Assembly (NCBI GenBank): GCA_046329815.1
Contig: JAXLTY010000001.1
Coordinates: 1,942,150 to 2,006,149, forward strand
From: JADJSS01 sp046329815
Lineage (GTDB): Bacteria > Bacteroidota > Bacteroidia > Chitinophagales > JADIYW01
Length of the DNA: 64,000 nucleotides
Direction: 5' to 3'
The translations under genes were made by a program, and so were the position numbers. Positions 52,108-60,101 of this stretch are shown one piece after another. Within the stretch, counting starts at the first letter, position 1; the number at the start of each line of letters is the position of its first letter. The notes under the pieces were generated by a model. That model saw only the letters and a list, made by a program, of their open reading frames with translations. It searched no databases and was not told where the DNA came from.

Positions 52108-53220
52108 CTATTCGTGATAATTAAAGACTTTATGACCGCCTTCCAATAAGTATTTGTCGCGCTCAAATAATTTGATGTCGTGATCCATCATATCTTTTAC
52201 TAACGAAGCCAAATCATGTTTTGGTTCCCAGCCCAATTTGGTTTTTGATTTTGTCGGATCGCCAATCAGCAAATCAACTTCTGTCGGACGGAAATAACGC
52301 GGATCTACTGCAACTACCTCTTTGCCAATTGCAACTTGATAATTAGGATTTGAACATGATTTGATATATCCTTTTTCTTCTACACCGGTTCCTTTAAATT
52401 CGATCTCGATACCTACTTCAGCAAACGCCATGCGCACAAACTCACGTACTTCGGTCGTTTTCCCGGTTGCAATTACATAATCATCCGGTTCTGGTTGTTG
52501 CAAAATTAAATACATCGCTTCTACATAATCTTTCGCGTGGCCCCAATCTCTTTTTGCATTTAAGTTTCCTAAATATAAATTATCCTGTAAACCTAAAGCA
52601 ATTTTAGAAACGGCACGTGTAATTTTACGCGTTACGAATGTCTCACCGCGTAATGGCGATTCATGGTTGAATAAGATACCATTACATGCGTAAATTCCGT
52701 ATGCTTCACGATAGTTTACCGTGATCCAATAGCCATACATTTTTGCAACTGCATACGGTGAACGCGGATAGAACGGTGTTTTTTCCGATTGCGGAATTTC
52801 CTGTACTTTTCCGTATAATTCAGACGTAGATGCCTGGTAGATCTTTGTTTTGTTTTCTAACTTTAAGATTCTGATCGCTTCCAGCAAACGCAAAGAACCA
52901 ACTGCGTCAACATTTGCAGTGTATTCAGGTGTGTCGAATGATACTTTTACATGCGACATTGCTCCTAAGTTGTAGATCTCGTCCGGTTGTACCTGCTGAA
53001 TAATACGTATCAAATTCGTAGAATCTGACAAATCGCCAAAATGCAATACAAAATTTCTGTTATCAATATGCGGATCCTGATATAAATGGTCAATTCTGTC
53101 TGTATTGAACAAAGAAGAACGGCGTTTGATACCATGCACTTCATATCCTTTTTTCAATAACAATTCTGCCAAATATGCGCCATCCTGTCCGGTTATACCT
53201 GTAATTAAAGCTTTCTTCAT
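52108..53220 (-). CDS. gmd: GDP-mannose 4,6-dehydratase
   Basis: 370 residues. Extended SDR: NADP site ITGITGQDGAYLAELLL, HGIKRRSSLFNTDRIDH, catalytic Thr/Ser in YQASTSELYGKVQEIPQ, YxxxK in SPYAVAKMYG, then FNHESPLRGETFVTRKI and GNLNAKRDWGHAKDYVEAM. It makes GDP-4-keto-6-deoxy-D-mannose, the first step to GDP-fucose or GDP-rhamnose. First gene of the minus-strand gmd - antitoxin - toxin - fcl group. Confidence 0.96.
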   Translation of the reverse strand: MKKALITGITGQDGAYLAELLLKKGYEVHGIKRRSSLFNTDRIDHLYQDPHIDNRNFVLHFGDLSDSTNLIRIIQQVQPDEIYNLGAMSHVKVSFDTPEYTANVDAVGSLRLLEAIRILKLENKTKIYQASTSELYGKVQEIPQSEKTPFYPRSPYAVAKMYGYWITVNYREAYGIYACNGILFNHESPLRGETFVTRKITRAVSKIALGLQDNLYLGNLNAKRDWGHAKDYVEAMYLILQQPEPDDYVIATGKTTEVREFVRMAFAEVGIEIEFKGTGVEEKGYIKSCSNPNYQVAIGKEVVAVDPRYFRPTEVDLLIGDPTKSKTKLGWEPKHDLASLVKDMMDHDIKLFERDKYLLEGGHKVFNYHE

Positions 53221-53243
53221 TTTTTAAAAATTAAAATAGTTTG

Positions 53244-53251
53244 CAAAAATA
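53244..53251 (-). promoter_or_regulatory. -7 element before gmd
   Basis: TATTTTTG on the minus strand, 23 bp upstream of the gmd ATG. No clear -33 TTG. Confidence 0.4.
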
Positions 53252-53271
53252 CGACTTTTTTTCGTTTTTTT

Positions 53272-53856
53272 ATGGCTAGAATGCAACATAAAATCGCCAT
53301 CTTCTTATCCGGTTCAGGCAGTAATGCGCGAAATATTTGCCGGTATTTTGAAAAACACAAAACGATTCAGGTTTCTTTACTTTTAACAAATAAAGAGAAT
53401 TCAGGTGTGCCATCTATCAGCCAAGATTTTGGAATTCCTTATTTTATCTTTAATAGAGAACAATTTTATAATTCTGACGAAATCATTGGCAAATTAGCAC
53501 ATTATCATATTGACACATTGATTTTGGCTGGCTTTTTATGGTTAATTCCGGATTCTTTGCTGAAAAAATATCCAAACAGCATCATTAATATCCATCCGGC
53601 GCTGCTGCCAAAATATGGCGGAAAAGGCATGCATGGAAAACATGTGCATCAGGCCGTTTTTGAAAATAAGGAAAAAGAAAGTGGAATCACCATACATTTG
53701 TGCAACGAACAATATGATGATGGTAAAATATTATATCAAAAAAGTGTGGCGCTGGACGATACTGATACTGCGGAAACTATTTCAAAAAAAGTGTTGCAGT
53801 TAGAACATGCATATTTTCCCAAAACCATAGAAGAATTTTTAACAAAAAATGGATAA
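53272..53856 (+). CDS. purN: Phosphoribosylglycinamide formyltransferase
   Basis: 194 residues (ATG 53272; an ATG at 53281 is also possible). FLSGSGSNARNICRYF at the N-terminus, the FNREQF loop, the catalytic signature SIINIHPALLPKYGGKGMHG, and SGITIHLCNEQYDDGKILYQ with the catalytic Asp. It transfers a formyl group from 10-formyl-THF to GAR in purine synthesis. Its last codons overlap the next gene by 8 bp, so the two are coupled. Confidence 0.93.
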   Translation: MARMQHKIAIFLSGSGSNARNICRYFEKHKTIQVSLLLTNKENSGVPSISQDFGIPYFIFNREQFYNSDEIIGKLAHYHIDTLILAGFLWLIPDSLLKKYPNSIINIHPALLPKYGGKGMHGKHVHQAVFENKEKESGITIHLCNEQYDDGKILYQKSVALDDTDTAETISKKVLQLEHAYFPKTIEEFLTKNG

Positions 53857-55396
53857 GAAACCGAAAGTAAATATTATTGGCGCCGGAATTTCCGGTTTGT
53901 CTGCTGGTTGCTACCTGCAAATGAATGGTTTTGAAACACAGATTTTTGAGAAGCATTTAATTCCCGGTGGTTTGTGCACAAGCTGGACAAACGGCGAATA
54001 CACATTTGACGGTTGCGCGCACTGGATTCTCGGTTCCGATAAAGGCAGTTCTTTCTATAAATTGTGGGCAGAGATTTTAGATATGCCGAACATGGAATTT
54101 CATAACCACGATGTGCGTGTGTCTATCGAATTAAGAAACAACAAAAACAAATACGGCGAAAATATTTTTCATCTATATACAGACCTGAATCGCCTGGAAA
54201 AATACATGAATGATCTGTCGCCGGAAGACGCCAAAACCACTAACGAATTTATCACTGCTATTCGCGTGATGCAAAAATACGATTTGCCGCCGATCTTAGA
54301 TGACTTGCCGTTTTTTCAAAATATGATACGTGGTATAAAAATGAGCAAGTATTTGTACTTTTTTTACTGGTTCATGAAACTGAAAAATCAGGATAATTAT
54401 TCATTCGCGGAAAAATTCAAGAGTCCGTTTTTGAAAGAAAGTTTTCAATTACTATTTGACGGCGACAAAGTAAATCTGGTAGTGGTTTGCATGCCGTTGG
54501 CGAGCTTCGATCTGCGCAGTGCCGGCTATCCGATTGGTGGTTCCTTAGCGTTTGCCAAGAAAATAGAGAAGACGTATTTAGAGTTAGGCGGCAAAGTAAA
54601 TTATATTACGCCGGTGAGAAAGATTATAGTAGAAAATAATGTAGTGAAAGGTGTTGTCGTGCGCAATAATATTGAGCATCTTGCCGATGTTACGGTTTCT
54701 TCTTCCGATTGGTATCATACTATTTTTGAATTACTCGAAGGCAAATATGCCAATCAGCAAATGATTGATCTGAAGAATAAAAAACCGTTGGATGTTTTTT
54801 ATTCTATGGTGCAGTTTTCGTTTGGCATCAATGCAGATTTGAGTCACTTTCCTCACTTTTTCCGCTTTCCGCTGGAAGAAGATATTGTGTCGCCGGACGG
54901 CACGGTGTATAACCGTATGGAAATCCATATCTATAGCTATGATCCAACGATGGCACCGAAAGGAAAGTCTTCTGTTGTGGTAAATTTCAGTACGAACAAC
55001 AGTAGTTTTTGGGTAGAACACCGCAAGAAAAAACGCGCCGTGTATCGTGCAATTAAAGATGAATTCTTACAAAAAGTATTACCGGTTTTAGATAAAAAAT
55101 TAGGCGGTATCAAAGATAAAATTGAAGTGGTAGATGTGGCAACGCCAGCAACTATTGAGCGCTACACCAACAGTTGGAAAGGCAGCACACAAGGTTGGAT
55201 GCCCGGCAAAAATATCATGGCGCCGTCACCGGTAAAATATACCGTTCCGAATTTAGAAAACTTTTATTTAGCGAGCCATTGGAACCAACCGGGCGGCGGC
55301 TTGCCGATTGCCATTGAAGCAGGCAGAAATGTAACTAAATTGATCTGCAAGAAGTTTGGCAAGAAATTCAATTCCGACAGAACGAAAGTGGTATAA
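53849..55396 (+). CDS. FAD-dependent oxidoreductase of the phytoene desaturase / carotenoid isomerase (CrtI-like) family
   Basis: 515 residues. FAD-binding dinucleotide fold IIGAGISGLSAGCYLQMNGF and EKHLIPGGLCTSW at the N-terminus, a central domain with FYWFMKL-type hydrophobics, GYPIGGSLAFAKKIEKTY and, near the C-terminus, NFYLASHWNQPGGGLPIAIEAG, typical of the carotenoid desaturase/retinol saturase group. The exact reaction is unknown: it could act on carotenoids, retinoids or other lipids. Overlaps purN by 8 bp. Confidence 0.85.
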   Translation: MDKKPKVNIIGAGISGLSAGCYLQMNGFETQIFEKHLIPGGLCTSWTNGEYTFDGCAHWILGSDKGSSFYKLWAEILDMPNMEFHNHDVRVSIELRNNKNKYGENIFHLYTDLNRLEKYMNDLSPEDAKTTNEFITAIRVMQKYDLPPILDDLPFFQNMIRGIKMSKYLYFFYWFMKLKNQDNYSFAEKFKSPFLKESFQLLFDGDKVNLVVVCMPLASFDLRSAGYPIGGSLAFAKKIEKTYLELGGKVNYITPVRKIIVENNVVKGVVVRNNIEHLADVTVSSSDWYHTIFELLEGKYANQQMIDLKNKKPLDVFYSMVQFSFGINADLSHFPHFFRFPLEEDIVSPDGTVYNRMEIHIYSYDPTMAPKGKSSVVVNFSTNNSSFWVEHRKKKRAVYRAIKDEFLQKVLPVLDKKLGGIKDKIEVVDVATPATIERYTNSWKGSTQGWMPGKNIMAPSPVKYTVPNLENFYLASHWNQPGGGLPIAIEAGRNVTKLICKKFGKKFNSDRTKVV

Positions 55397-55398
55397 AA

Positions 55399-56169
55399 CT
55401 ACTTTGCAGGAATATAAATTCCGCCTTCTTCATAAAAAGCATAACGGCGTTTTACCGGCGAAACTTTTCCGTCTTTTTTATTCGTTAAAACAAAATCAAA
55501 GTAATCACTTTTAGGATTTGGTAAGGTCGATAAAGTATTGGTTTCTGTAGAACCCATGTCGCTGCTTAATTCGGTATCATAAGAAAACAACTTCGTAAGA
55601 TATGGCGAAGCGTACGGATCTATATTGTAATATGTTTTTGATTCTGTAGTATTTCCTTGTCCTGTGAAACCGGATTTCAGCGCTAACGCGAACTTATCTT
55701 TTCCAATCTTTTCAATAGAATAAGTGCCGCCGGTGCCATAGCTGCCAAAAGAAGTAAACCCTTTTTCAAATTGCTCTACATAAGATGTTTTGTCCGGCGC
55801 ATCTCTGATCAGCGCGGCAGAAAGCACTACAGAACAGCCATGGCAATCGCTTACTTCATTTTTAGTTTCATAGCGAAATGTAGCATAAATAATAAGTACG
55901 TAGTTGTTGCCGTACGACTTAATACTAAATGCCGTATCGATCTTTGTATGGCAATAACCGTCGTAAGAAACTACTTGTGAAAACGCGAACAACTCCTGGA
56001 AATCGGGCTTCCACATAAATTCATTCTTCTTAACAGCGGTGCCGCCGAATAACTTTTCGTTGATACTGTTAAGATTGAAAACAGCTATCTTTTTAAATGC
56101 ATCGGTTTCCTGACCGAAAGAATATAAATATCCGATTAAAGCAACAAGAAATAAAAATTGTTTTTTCAT
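55399..56169 (-). CDS. Secreted protein of unknown function
   Basis: 256 residues. Signal peptide MKKQFLFLVALIGYLYSFGQ. A Cys pair in SDCHGCSVVL and a Gly/Ser-rich part (FTSFGSYGTGGTYSIEKI) are visible, but no family is recognised. Convergent with the oxidoreductase gene (stops 2 bp apart). The intergenic region upstream contains copy 2 of the candidate structured RNA. Confidence 0.7.
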   Translation of the reverse strand: MKKQFLFLVALIGYLYSFGQETDAFKKIAVFNLNSINEKLFGGTAVKKNEFMWKPDFQELFAFSQVVSYDGYCHTKIDTAFSIKSYGNNYVLIIYATFRYETKNEVSDCHGCSVVLSAALIRDAPDKTSYVEQFEKGFTSFGSYGTGGTYSIEKIGKDKFALALKSGFTGQGNTTESKTYYNIDPYASPYLTKLFSYDTELSSDMGSTETNTLSTLPNPKSDYFDFVLTNKKDGKVSPVKRRYAFYEEGGIYIPAK

Positions 56170-56195
56170 CTGTATAAATTTGTTGTTTTTTTAAA

Positions 56196-56275
56196 GGCGC
56201 AGATGGAATATCCTTTGTTCATTTGCGTTTGGTGTGTGCCAATACTCATGGATATTTCATAGCATGATTTTTTAA
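56196..56275 (+). ncRNA. Candidate structured RNA, copy 2
   Basis: ATGGAATATCC (56203-56213) pairs with GGATATTTCAT (56250-56260) over 11 bp with one G-U; TTTGGTGTGT (56228-56237) and ACTCATG (56244-56250) are shared with the copy at 44.2 kb. A T-run follows at 56268. It sits between two minus-strand genes. Confidence 0.35.
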
Positions 56276-56320
56276 CGATGAGTAATGTGTTTTTATAGTT
56301 ATAGTTTTTGTAAAACTTAT

Positions 56321-56773
56321 TTATTTGTACGTCTTGGCTGAATAGTCTTTCGGTGAGCTATTCATAAGTTCAATAACTCTTGCTTTTACAAACATGGCAT
56401 TTTTATCAATCAGTGTCATTGTCTCAATTTCTCCGCCATCATAGCCACTTTCTTGGGCTGCTTTTTTTGTTTCCACTTGATTTTGTTTAAACTGTTTGTC
56501 TCTTTTGGAAAGCCATTTAAGTTGCTGTGCTTTAAGGTTGCTCTTTTGTACATTGTCGCACATGGAACGCAGTTTCTTGTACTGTAAATTCAGCAAACTA
56601 TCCATTTGCCTGTAAAACAAGTCTGAACAACCTAACATACCTTCACCTTTGTCCAGGCATGCCTGGTACTGATCTTCTAAGGTGTCAACCACATTATTGG
56701 TTTGAGCAAATCCTGTTAAAGATGTCAGACAAAATAAAATGGAAATGCTTATGTTCTTTATAGCTCTCATCAT
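56321..56773 (-). CDS. LprI-like (DUF1311) secreted protein
   Basis: About 150 residues from tandem ATGs at 56773/56770. Signal peptide (RAIKNISISILFCLTSLTGFAQ) then the LprI/DUF1311 pattern: two conserved Cys (YQACLDKG..., GCSDLF), D-S-L-L-N-L-Q-Y-K-K-L, and LKAQQLKWLSKRDKQF. Family members include a mycobacterial lysozyme inhibitor; the function here is unknown. A 33-codon frame with a good ribosome binding site ends 1 bp upstream. Confidence 0.75.
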   Translation of the reverse strand: MMRAIKNISISILFCLTSLTGFAQTNNVVDTLEDQYQACLDKGEGMLGCSDLFYRQMDSLLNLQYKKLRSMCDNVQKSNLKAQQLKWLSKRDKQFKQNQVETKKAAQESGYDGGEIETMTLIDKNAMFVKARVIELMNSSPKDYSAKTYK

Positions 56774-56774
56774 A

Positions 56775-56876
56775 TTACATGTCAAATTTTGGCACCGGCG
56801 AAAAGTTAATTTCAAAATACTTCACGTCTGCCGGCACGATTCTGATTTTTTTTGCACCTAATTTTACTTTACGCAT
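56775..56876 (-). CDS. Possible 33-residue small protein with strong Shine-Dalgarno
   Basis: The frame MRKVKLGAKK...PVPKFDM follows AAGGAGGGCTG-ATG, a near-perfect ribosome binding site that is unusual in this phylum, and its TAA lies one base before the ATG of the LprI-like gene. Basic N-terminal half. It may be a leader peptide coupling translation of the next gene, or the remnant of a larger protein. Confidence 0.35.
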   Translation of the reverse strand: MRKVKLGAKKIRIVPADVKYFEINFSPVPKFDM

Positions 56877-56916
56877 CAGCCCTCCTTTTTTACCCAATAA
56901 CTGTTACTTGTGGTTT

Positions 56917-57684
56917 CTATTTTATTCGCTGGATATATTTTATCCAATTTCCGAATTTAAATGTTTTTTTCACATCGTTATTTTCAAAAAAAGGAGATAG
57001 CTCAGCATTTAACCACGATTCAATGTCAACATAGCTTTCTCCTCGTTGTATAGCATCTGATATATTACTTTGTGTTGTGAAATATAAAATTAATTCTTTC
57101 TTGTTAAAGGTTATTTCATTTTTGAAATGGTCATCTTTAATTAATTTAAAACCAAACTTATTCAAATTTGAGTTAGACCAGTCAAATGAATTATTTCTTT
57201 TTGGTGTTGGAAATTTATTTAAATAATTATTTGGAAACCATTCATTGAACGATTGATTCTCTACCATTTCAGAATTGAAAAAATTATCATAGATAACTAA
57301 ATGTGAATTTATTTTTAAAAGTCTATTGGCTTCTTTTAGAAAATCATCAATGTTAAACCAGTGTATTCCTGAACAGACTGTTATTAGTTCAAATTCATTT
57401 TCTGAAAATGGCTGATTTTCGGCAAATGAAAGTGAATAATGAATGTTGTCTTTTGATATTGCATTATTCAACATTTCAGCGGATGCATCTGTACCAAACA
57501 CATTCTTTGCAATTGACAAAAGAGCGTCAGTCGAAAGCCCTGTTCCGCAAGCAATATCTAATGCTTTATCAAGTTTTTCTTTTAAATTTAAATGAGTCTT
57601 TATTCTGTCAATAGTAACAGAATGAAATTTTGGCCTGCCCACAGCATATCGTTTTGCCGTATTTTTGGGTTCGAAGTAGTTCAT
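56917..57684 (-). CDS. Class I SAM-dependent methyltransferase
   Basis: 255 residues from ATG 57684 (MNYFEPKNTAKRYAVGRP); upstream codons fall in an attC-like element. SAM-binding motif I ALDIACGTGLSTDALL, motif II VFGTDASAEML, and FELITVCSGIHWFNIDDFL and LVIYDNFFN typical of the Methyltransf_11/25 group. Substrate unknown. Its start lies about 30 bp after the leftmost attC-like element, so it may be the oldest cassette of the array, but no attC follows it. Confidence 0.85.
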   Translation of the reverse strand: MNYFEPKNTAKRYAVGRPKFHSVTIDRIKTHLNLKEKLDKALDIACGTGLSTDALLSIAKNVFGTDASAEMLNNAISKDNIHYSLSFAENQPFSENEFELITVCSGIHWFNIDDFLKEANRLLKINSHLVIYDNFFNSEMVENQSFNEWFPNNYLNKFPTPKRNNSFDWSNSNLNKFGFKLIKDDHFKNEITFNKKELILYFTTQSNISDAIQRGESYVDIESWLNAELSPFFENNDVKKTFKFGNWIKYIQRIK

Positions 57685-57715
57685 TTTGTTATTGTTATGA
57701 TTTTCATACTTGCAG

Positions 57716-57847
57716 CCAACGCCGGAAAATTTGTGTTGTGGTTGTGCATGTTCAGCACAAGTCAACACTTATTTAAAAATTAAATATAACACACAAAACT
57801 CCAATTACCAAATCTACCACAACTATTGCCAATTTTTTGTTATGCGC
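57716..57847 (-). repeat. attC-like element E1
   Basis: Outer boxes GCCAACG (left) and GTTATGC (57839-57845, right); arms AAATTTGTGTTGTGGTTGTG and CCACAACTATTGCCAATTTT form the imperfect stem. Belongs to the cassette of the 57866 gene. Its arms resemble those of E5. Confidence 0.6.
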
Positions 57848-57865
57848 AGTTTTTATTTATAGGAG

Positions 57866-58168
57866 TTAATGATAATAATCATACCAGTCTCCGTTATACT
57901 TAGAATCAAACTTTTCTTTGCTGTCGAACTGAATGTTTATTTGATTTGCGTTTTCAGGTGCATCATCAAGGTATTTTTTCACTAATTCAAAATATTCATT
58001 TTTCATCTGTTGGTAAATAGGTAAGTTTTTATTTTCATCAATCTGTTTGTCATAATATAAAAATACAATTAGCCAAATACTATTTAATTGATGAACTTGC
58101 CATATATCATCATTTTCATAAGATTTTAAAAACTTTTCTAATAAATCGTTTGGAATATACTTAGCCAT
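57866..58168 (-). CDS. Cassette-borne protein of unknown function
   Basis: 100 residues from ATG 58168 (MAKYIPNDLLEKFLKSYEN). Helical and acidic, with IWQVHQLNSIWLIVFLYYDK and a C-terminal NGDWYDYYH. No known motif. Complete integron-type cassette: start 48 bp inside the right boundary, stop about 20 bp before attC-like E1. Like most cassette genes it has no relatives I recognise. Confidence 0.6.
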   Translation of the reverse strand: MAKYIPNDLLEKFLKSYENDDIWQVHQLNSIWLIVFLYYDKQIDENKNLPIYQQMKNEYFELVKKYLDDAPENANQINIQFDSKEKFDSKYNGDWYDYYH

Positions 58169-58210
58169 TATAATTATTTTCAAAGTTTGATTAGCTGTCA
58201 GCTAAATTGC

Positions 58211-58297
58211 GCATAACGGTCGGCAGCTTTGCGAAGTGAGCTAACACAAAAATATACTACATAATTAGCTCATTTTGCAAAACTGCCAGTTATGCGC
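58211..58297 (-). repeat. attC-like element E2 (RNA cassette A)
   Basis: Left arm GGCAGCTTTGCGAAGTGAGC, right arm GCTCATTTTGCAAAACTGCC, outer boxes CATAACG and GTTATGC (58289-58295). Nearly the same as E6 and E8. Confidence 0.7.
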
Positions 58298-58455
58298 TGT
58301 TTTAGTTTATGCAATTTACTAAAACAGTTCCAGTTTTAAGCTGCTCGCACTGCAAAACATTTAGAGAAAAATTATTGTCGTAAATACTTGTATTTCCGCA
58401 GTCATTTTTGTCGTGAAAACTCATTTTATCAAAACGATAAGTTACACTCAAACAA

Positions 58456-58486
58456 TTGTTTCACAATTTTTTTTCTTGTAACTTTG
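58456..58486 (+). promoter_or_regulatory. Promoter of cassette RNA, copy A
   Basis: TTG 58456-58458, 20-bp spacer, TAACTTTG 58479-58486. Same boxes and spacing in all four copies although the spacer differs in copy C. Confidence 0.65.
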
Positions 58487-58488
58487 CT

Positions 58489-58576
58489 GAGTATTGTAAG
58501 CGTCTCACGCTTTGAAAAGTAAACTTTTCCCGCGATTCGTCGCCAATACTCAACGTAAAAATCTTTTAGTTTTTAC
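58489..58576 (+). ncRNA. Cassette-encoded cloverleaf RNA, copy A
   Basis: Four-way-junction fold: P1 GAGTATTG (58489-58496) / CAATACTC (58544-58551); P2 AAGCG-TCTCA-CGCTT (58498-58512); P3 GAAAAG-TAAA-CTTTTC (58514-58529); P4 GCGA-TTCG-TCGC (58532-58543) with a UUCG-type loop. A further hairpin GTAAAAA/TTTTTAC (58555-58576) follows and may end the transcript. The -7 box ends 2 bp before P1. The 63-nt cloverleaf is identical in all four copies. It is transcribed against the cassette direction. Confidence 0.6.
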
Positions 58577-58637
58577 TATCGTTTTGCTCCTCTGAAATTC
58601 ACTACAGTTTTCATTGTTTTGCAGTGGCTTAAAATTG

Positions 58638-58773
58638 CGCTCTAACGGTTTTGGGCTTTGCGTTCGAGCGGGTTTCGGAGCACAAAGTTTCAATTTATTA
58701 CTTTTGTTTATTTGAAGCACATAGCTTCGAGTTTCCACGTCACCCCGCATGACGCAAAACCCGTGTTAGCGGT
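58638..58773 (-). repeat. attC-like element E3
   Basis: Left box CTCTAACGG, right box GTTAGCG (58765-58771); arms GGTTTTGGGCTTTGCGTTCG and the right partner GACGCAAAACCC; CGGG/CCCG inner pairs. Belongs to the lipoprotein cassette. Confidence 0.65.
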
Positions 58774-58781
58774 AGTTTTTT

Positions 58782-59528
58782 TCATTCGTTCATTTTGTCA
58801 ATTGTCGCCAACATTTTTGTCAACTGTTCCTTTCGTGTTTTATTATACTCACCCTCCCATCTGTCAATAAGTATTGGAAGAAGTTCTCTTTTAATTGCAG
58901 TTTTTGTCAGTGCCTTAATTTCCTCGTCAATTTTTCCTTCTAAAACAAATTGTCCAAAACCCACTGCAATAATTGCGTTGTCAAGTCCCAATAAAAATGT
59001 GCCGGCCATACTGCTTGAAGTCGCTGCCATAATTTCTCTTAACTGTGCCTCGTCAATTTGTTTACCAGTACTGTCACCCATACTTTTGAAATGTTCAAGC
59101 ATTGCTGGAATATTTTTTTCTATTTCAGAGTTGTCAGTTGGTGTCTTTGCAGAAATATATTCACTGATTTTTTTGGTGTCCATTTCGTTCCAGTCAAAAG
59201 GTGGATAGCCCCAGCCTTGAATAAGCTCCTTTAAATACACTGTCGGGCTAATAGTCATATTGCTCTGTCTCCATTGTCTGAAACCATAAAATGCGTCAGA
59301 ACCATCGTCACTTCCAAAAGGTCCTGATTCTTCAATTGGACTCCAATAAAAGTCCTCGGTCATTATTTTTTTTGCTTTTGGATGAGCTGTCTCAGGTGAA
59401 AGTTCGAAATTCTCCATTTGTGTTTTAGTTGAGTTGTCTAATTGATTTTTGTCCCTGGTCTGTCCGTTACATGAAGTAAACAGGAGCAAACCAATCATTA
59501 TTATTAAGTATGTATTTCGTGTCGTCAT
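58782..59528 (-). CDS. Cassette-borne lipoprotein of unknown function
   Basis: 248 residues. Signal NTYLIIMIGLLLFTSCNGQ with lipobox Cys at about residue 20. The mature protein has FYWSPIEESGPFGSDDGSDA, FYGFRQWRQSN and a helical C-terminal half (about 130-248). No family recognised. Start 14 bp inside the cassette boundary at E4, stop 9 bp before E3's right box. A secreted cargo is common for integron cassettes. Confidence 0.7.
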   Translation of the reverse strand: MTTRNTYLIIMIGLLLFTSCNGQTRDKNQLDNSTKTQMENFELSPETAHPKAKKIMTEDFYWSPIEESGPFGSDDGSDAFYGFRQWRQSNMTISPTVYLKELIQGWGYPPFDWNEMDTKKISEYISAKTPTDNSEIEKNIPAMLEHFKSMGDSTGKQIDEAQLREIMAATSSSMAGTFLLGLDNAIIAVGFGQFVLEGKIDEEIKALTKTAIKRELLPILIDRWEGEYNKTRKEQLTKMLATIDKMNE

Positions 59529-59534
59529 AAAATT

Positions 59535-59627
59535 ACCGCTAACGTCCGGCAGTTTTGCGAAGTGAGTTGAGTCCGATGAACCATGTTTACATTGTCAACT
59601 CATTTTGCAAAACTGCCAGTTAGGCGC
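59535..59627 (-). repeat. attC-like element E4 (RNA cassette B)
   Basis: Left box CGCTAACG, right box GTTAGGC (59619-59625, a perfect GTTRRRY core site); arms GGCAGTTTTGCGAAGTGAGT and ACTCATTTTGCAAAACTGCC. The loop differs from E2, E6 and E8. Confidence 0.7.
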
Positions 59628-59785
59628 TGTTTTAGTTTATGCAATTTACTAAAACAGTTCCAGTTTTAAGCTACTCTCACTGCAAAACATGTAGATAAAA
59701 ATTATTGTCGTAAATACTTGTATTTCCGCAGTCATTTTTGTCGTGAAAACTCATTTTATCAAAACGATAAGTTACACTCAAACTA

Positions 59786-59816
59786 TTGTTTCACAATTTT
59801 TTTTCTTGTAACTTTG
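59786..59816 (+). promoter_or_regulatory. Promoter of cassette RNA, copy B
   Basis: TTG 59786-59788, 20-bp spacer, TAACTTTG 59809-59816. Confidence 0.65.
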
Positions 59817-59818
59817 CT

Positions 59819-59906
59819 GAGTATTGTAAGCGTCTCACGCTTTGAAAAGTAAACTTTTCCCGCGATTCGTCGCCAATACTCAACGTAAAAATCTTTCAGT
59901 TTTTAC
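59819..59906 (+). ncRNA. Cassette-encoded cloverleaf RNA, copy B
   Basis: Same four-helix fold; P1 59819-59826 / 59874-59881. The only change in the following hairpin is one T to C in its loop, leaving the stem intact. Confidence 0.6.
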
Positions 59907-59967
59907 TATCGTTTTGCTCCTCTGAAATTCACTACAGTTTTCATTGTTTTGCAGTGGCTTAAAATTG

Positions 59968-60101
59968 CGCTCTAACGGCTGAAAATTGGCGCTGGTTGTG
60001 CGTGTTTTGCACCAACTATCATTTATTTACAAATTAAATTTATTACTCTAAACTTAATTTACCAAATCTACCACAACTAGTGCCAATTTTTTGTTATAGC
60101 C
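59968..60101 (-). repeat. attC-like element E5
   Basis: Left box CTCTAACGG, right box GTTATAG (60093-60099); arms AAAATTGGCGCTGGTTGTG and CCACAACTAGTGCCAATTTT. Belongs to the small coiled-coil cassette; arms resemble E1. Confidence 0.65.

Larger units (their letters stand above)
58217..58645 (-). repeat. RNA cassette A (about 430 bp, four copies)
   Basis: Cassette without a long gene. Near its ends (inside the attC) an inverted repeat TTTTAAGC...CACTGCAAAACA (58334-58359) / TGTTTTGCAGTGGCTTAAAA (58615-58634) encloses the RNA gene. Closely matches cassettes B, C and D. Confidence 0.75.
59543..59975 (-). repeat. RNA cassette B
   Basis: Second copy of the repeated cassette; a few substitutions from copy A, with a different attC loop. 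Confidence 0.75.

Noticed and set aside
56881..56916. An attC-like end for the methyltransferase as a complete cassette
   Set aside because: The expected complement of its cassette start (GCAGCCAA) is not found downstream of the gene, so its membership in the array is unproven.
58310..58384. A 24-codon frame beginning MQFTKTVPVLSCSHCK in the RNA cassette
   Set aside because: Two of the four copies stop five codons earlier and the Cys pair is not kept in copy B, so protein-level selection is not evident.
58489..58551. The cloverleaf as a tRNA or tRNA-like gene
   Set aside because: Helix lengths (8, 5, 6, 4), tiny linkers and lack of the conserved T-loop and D-loop bases do not fit a tRNA.
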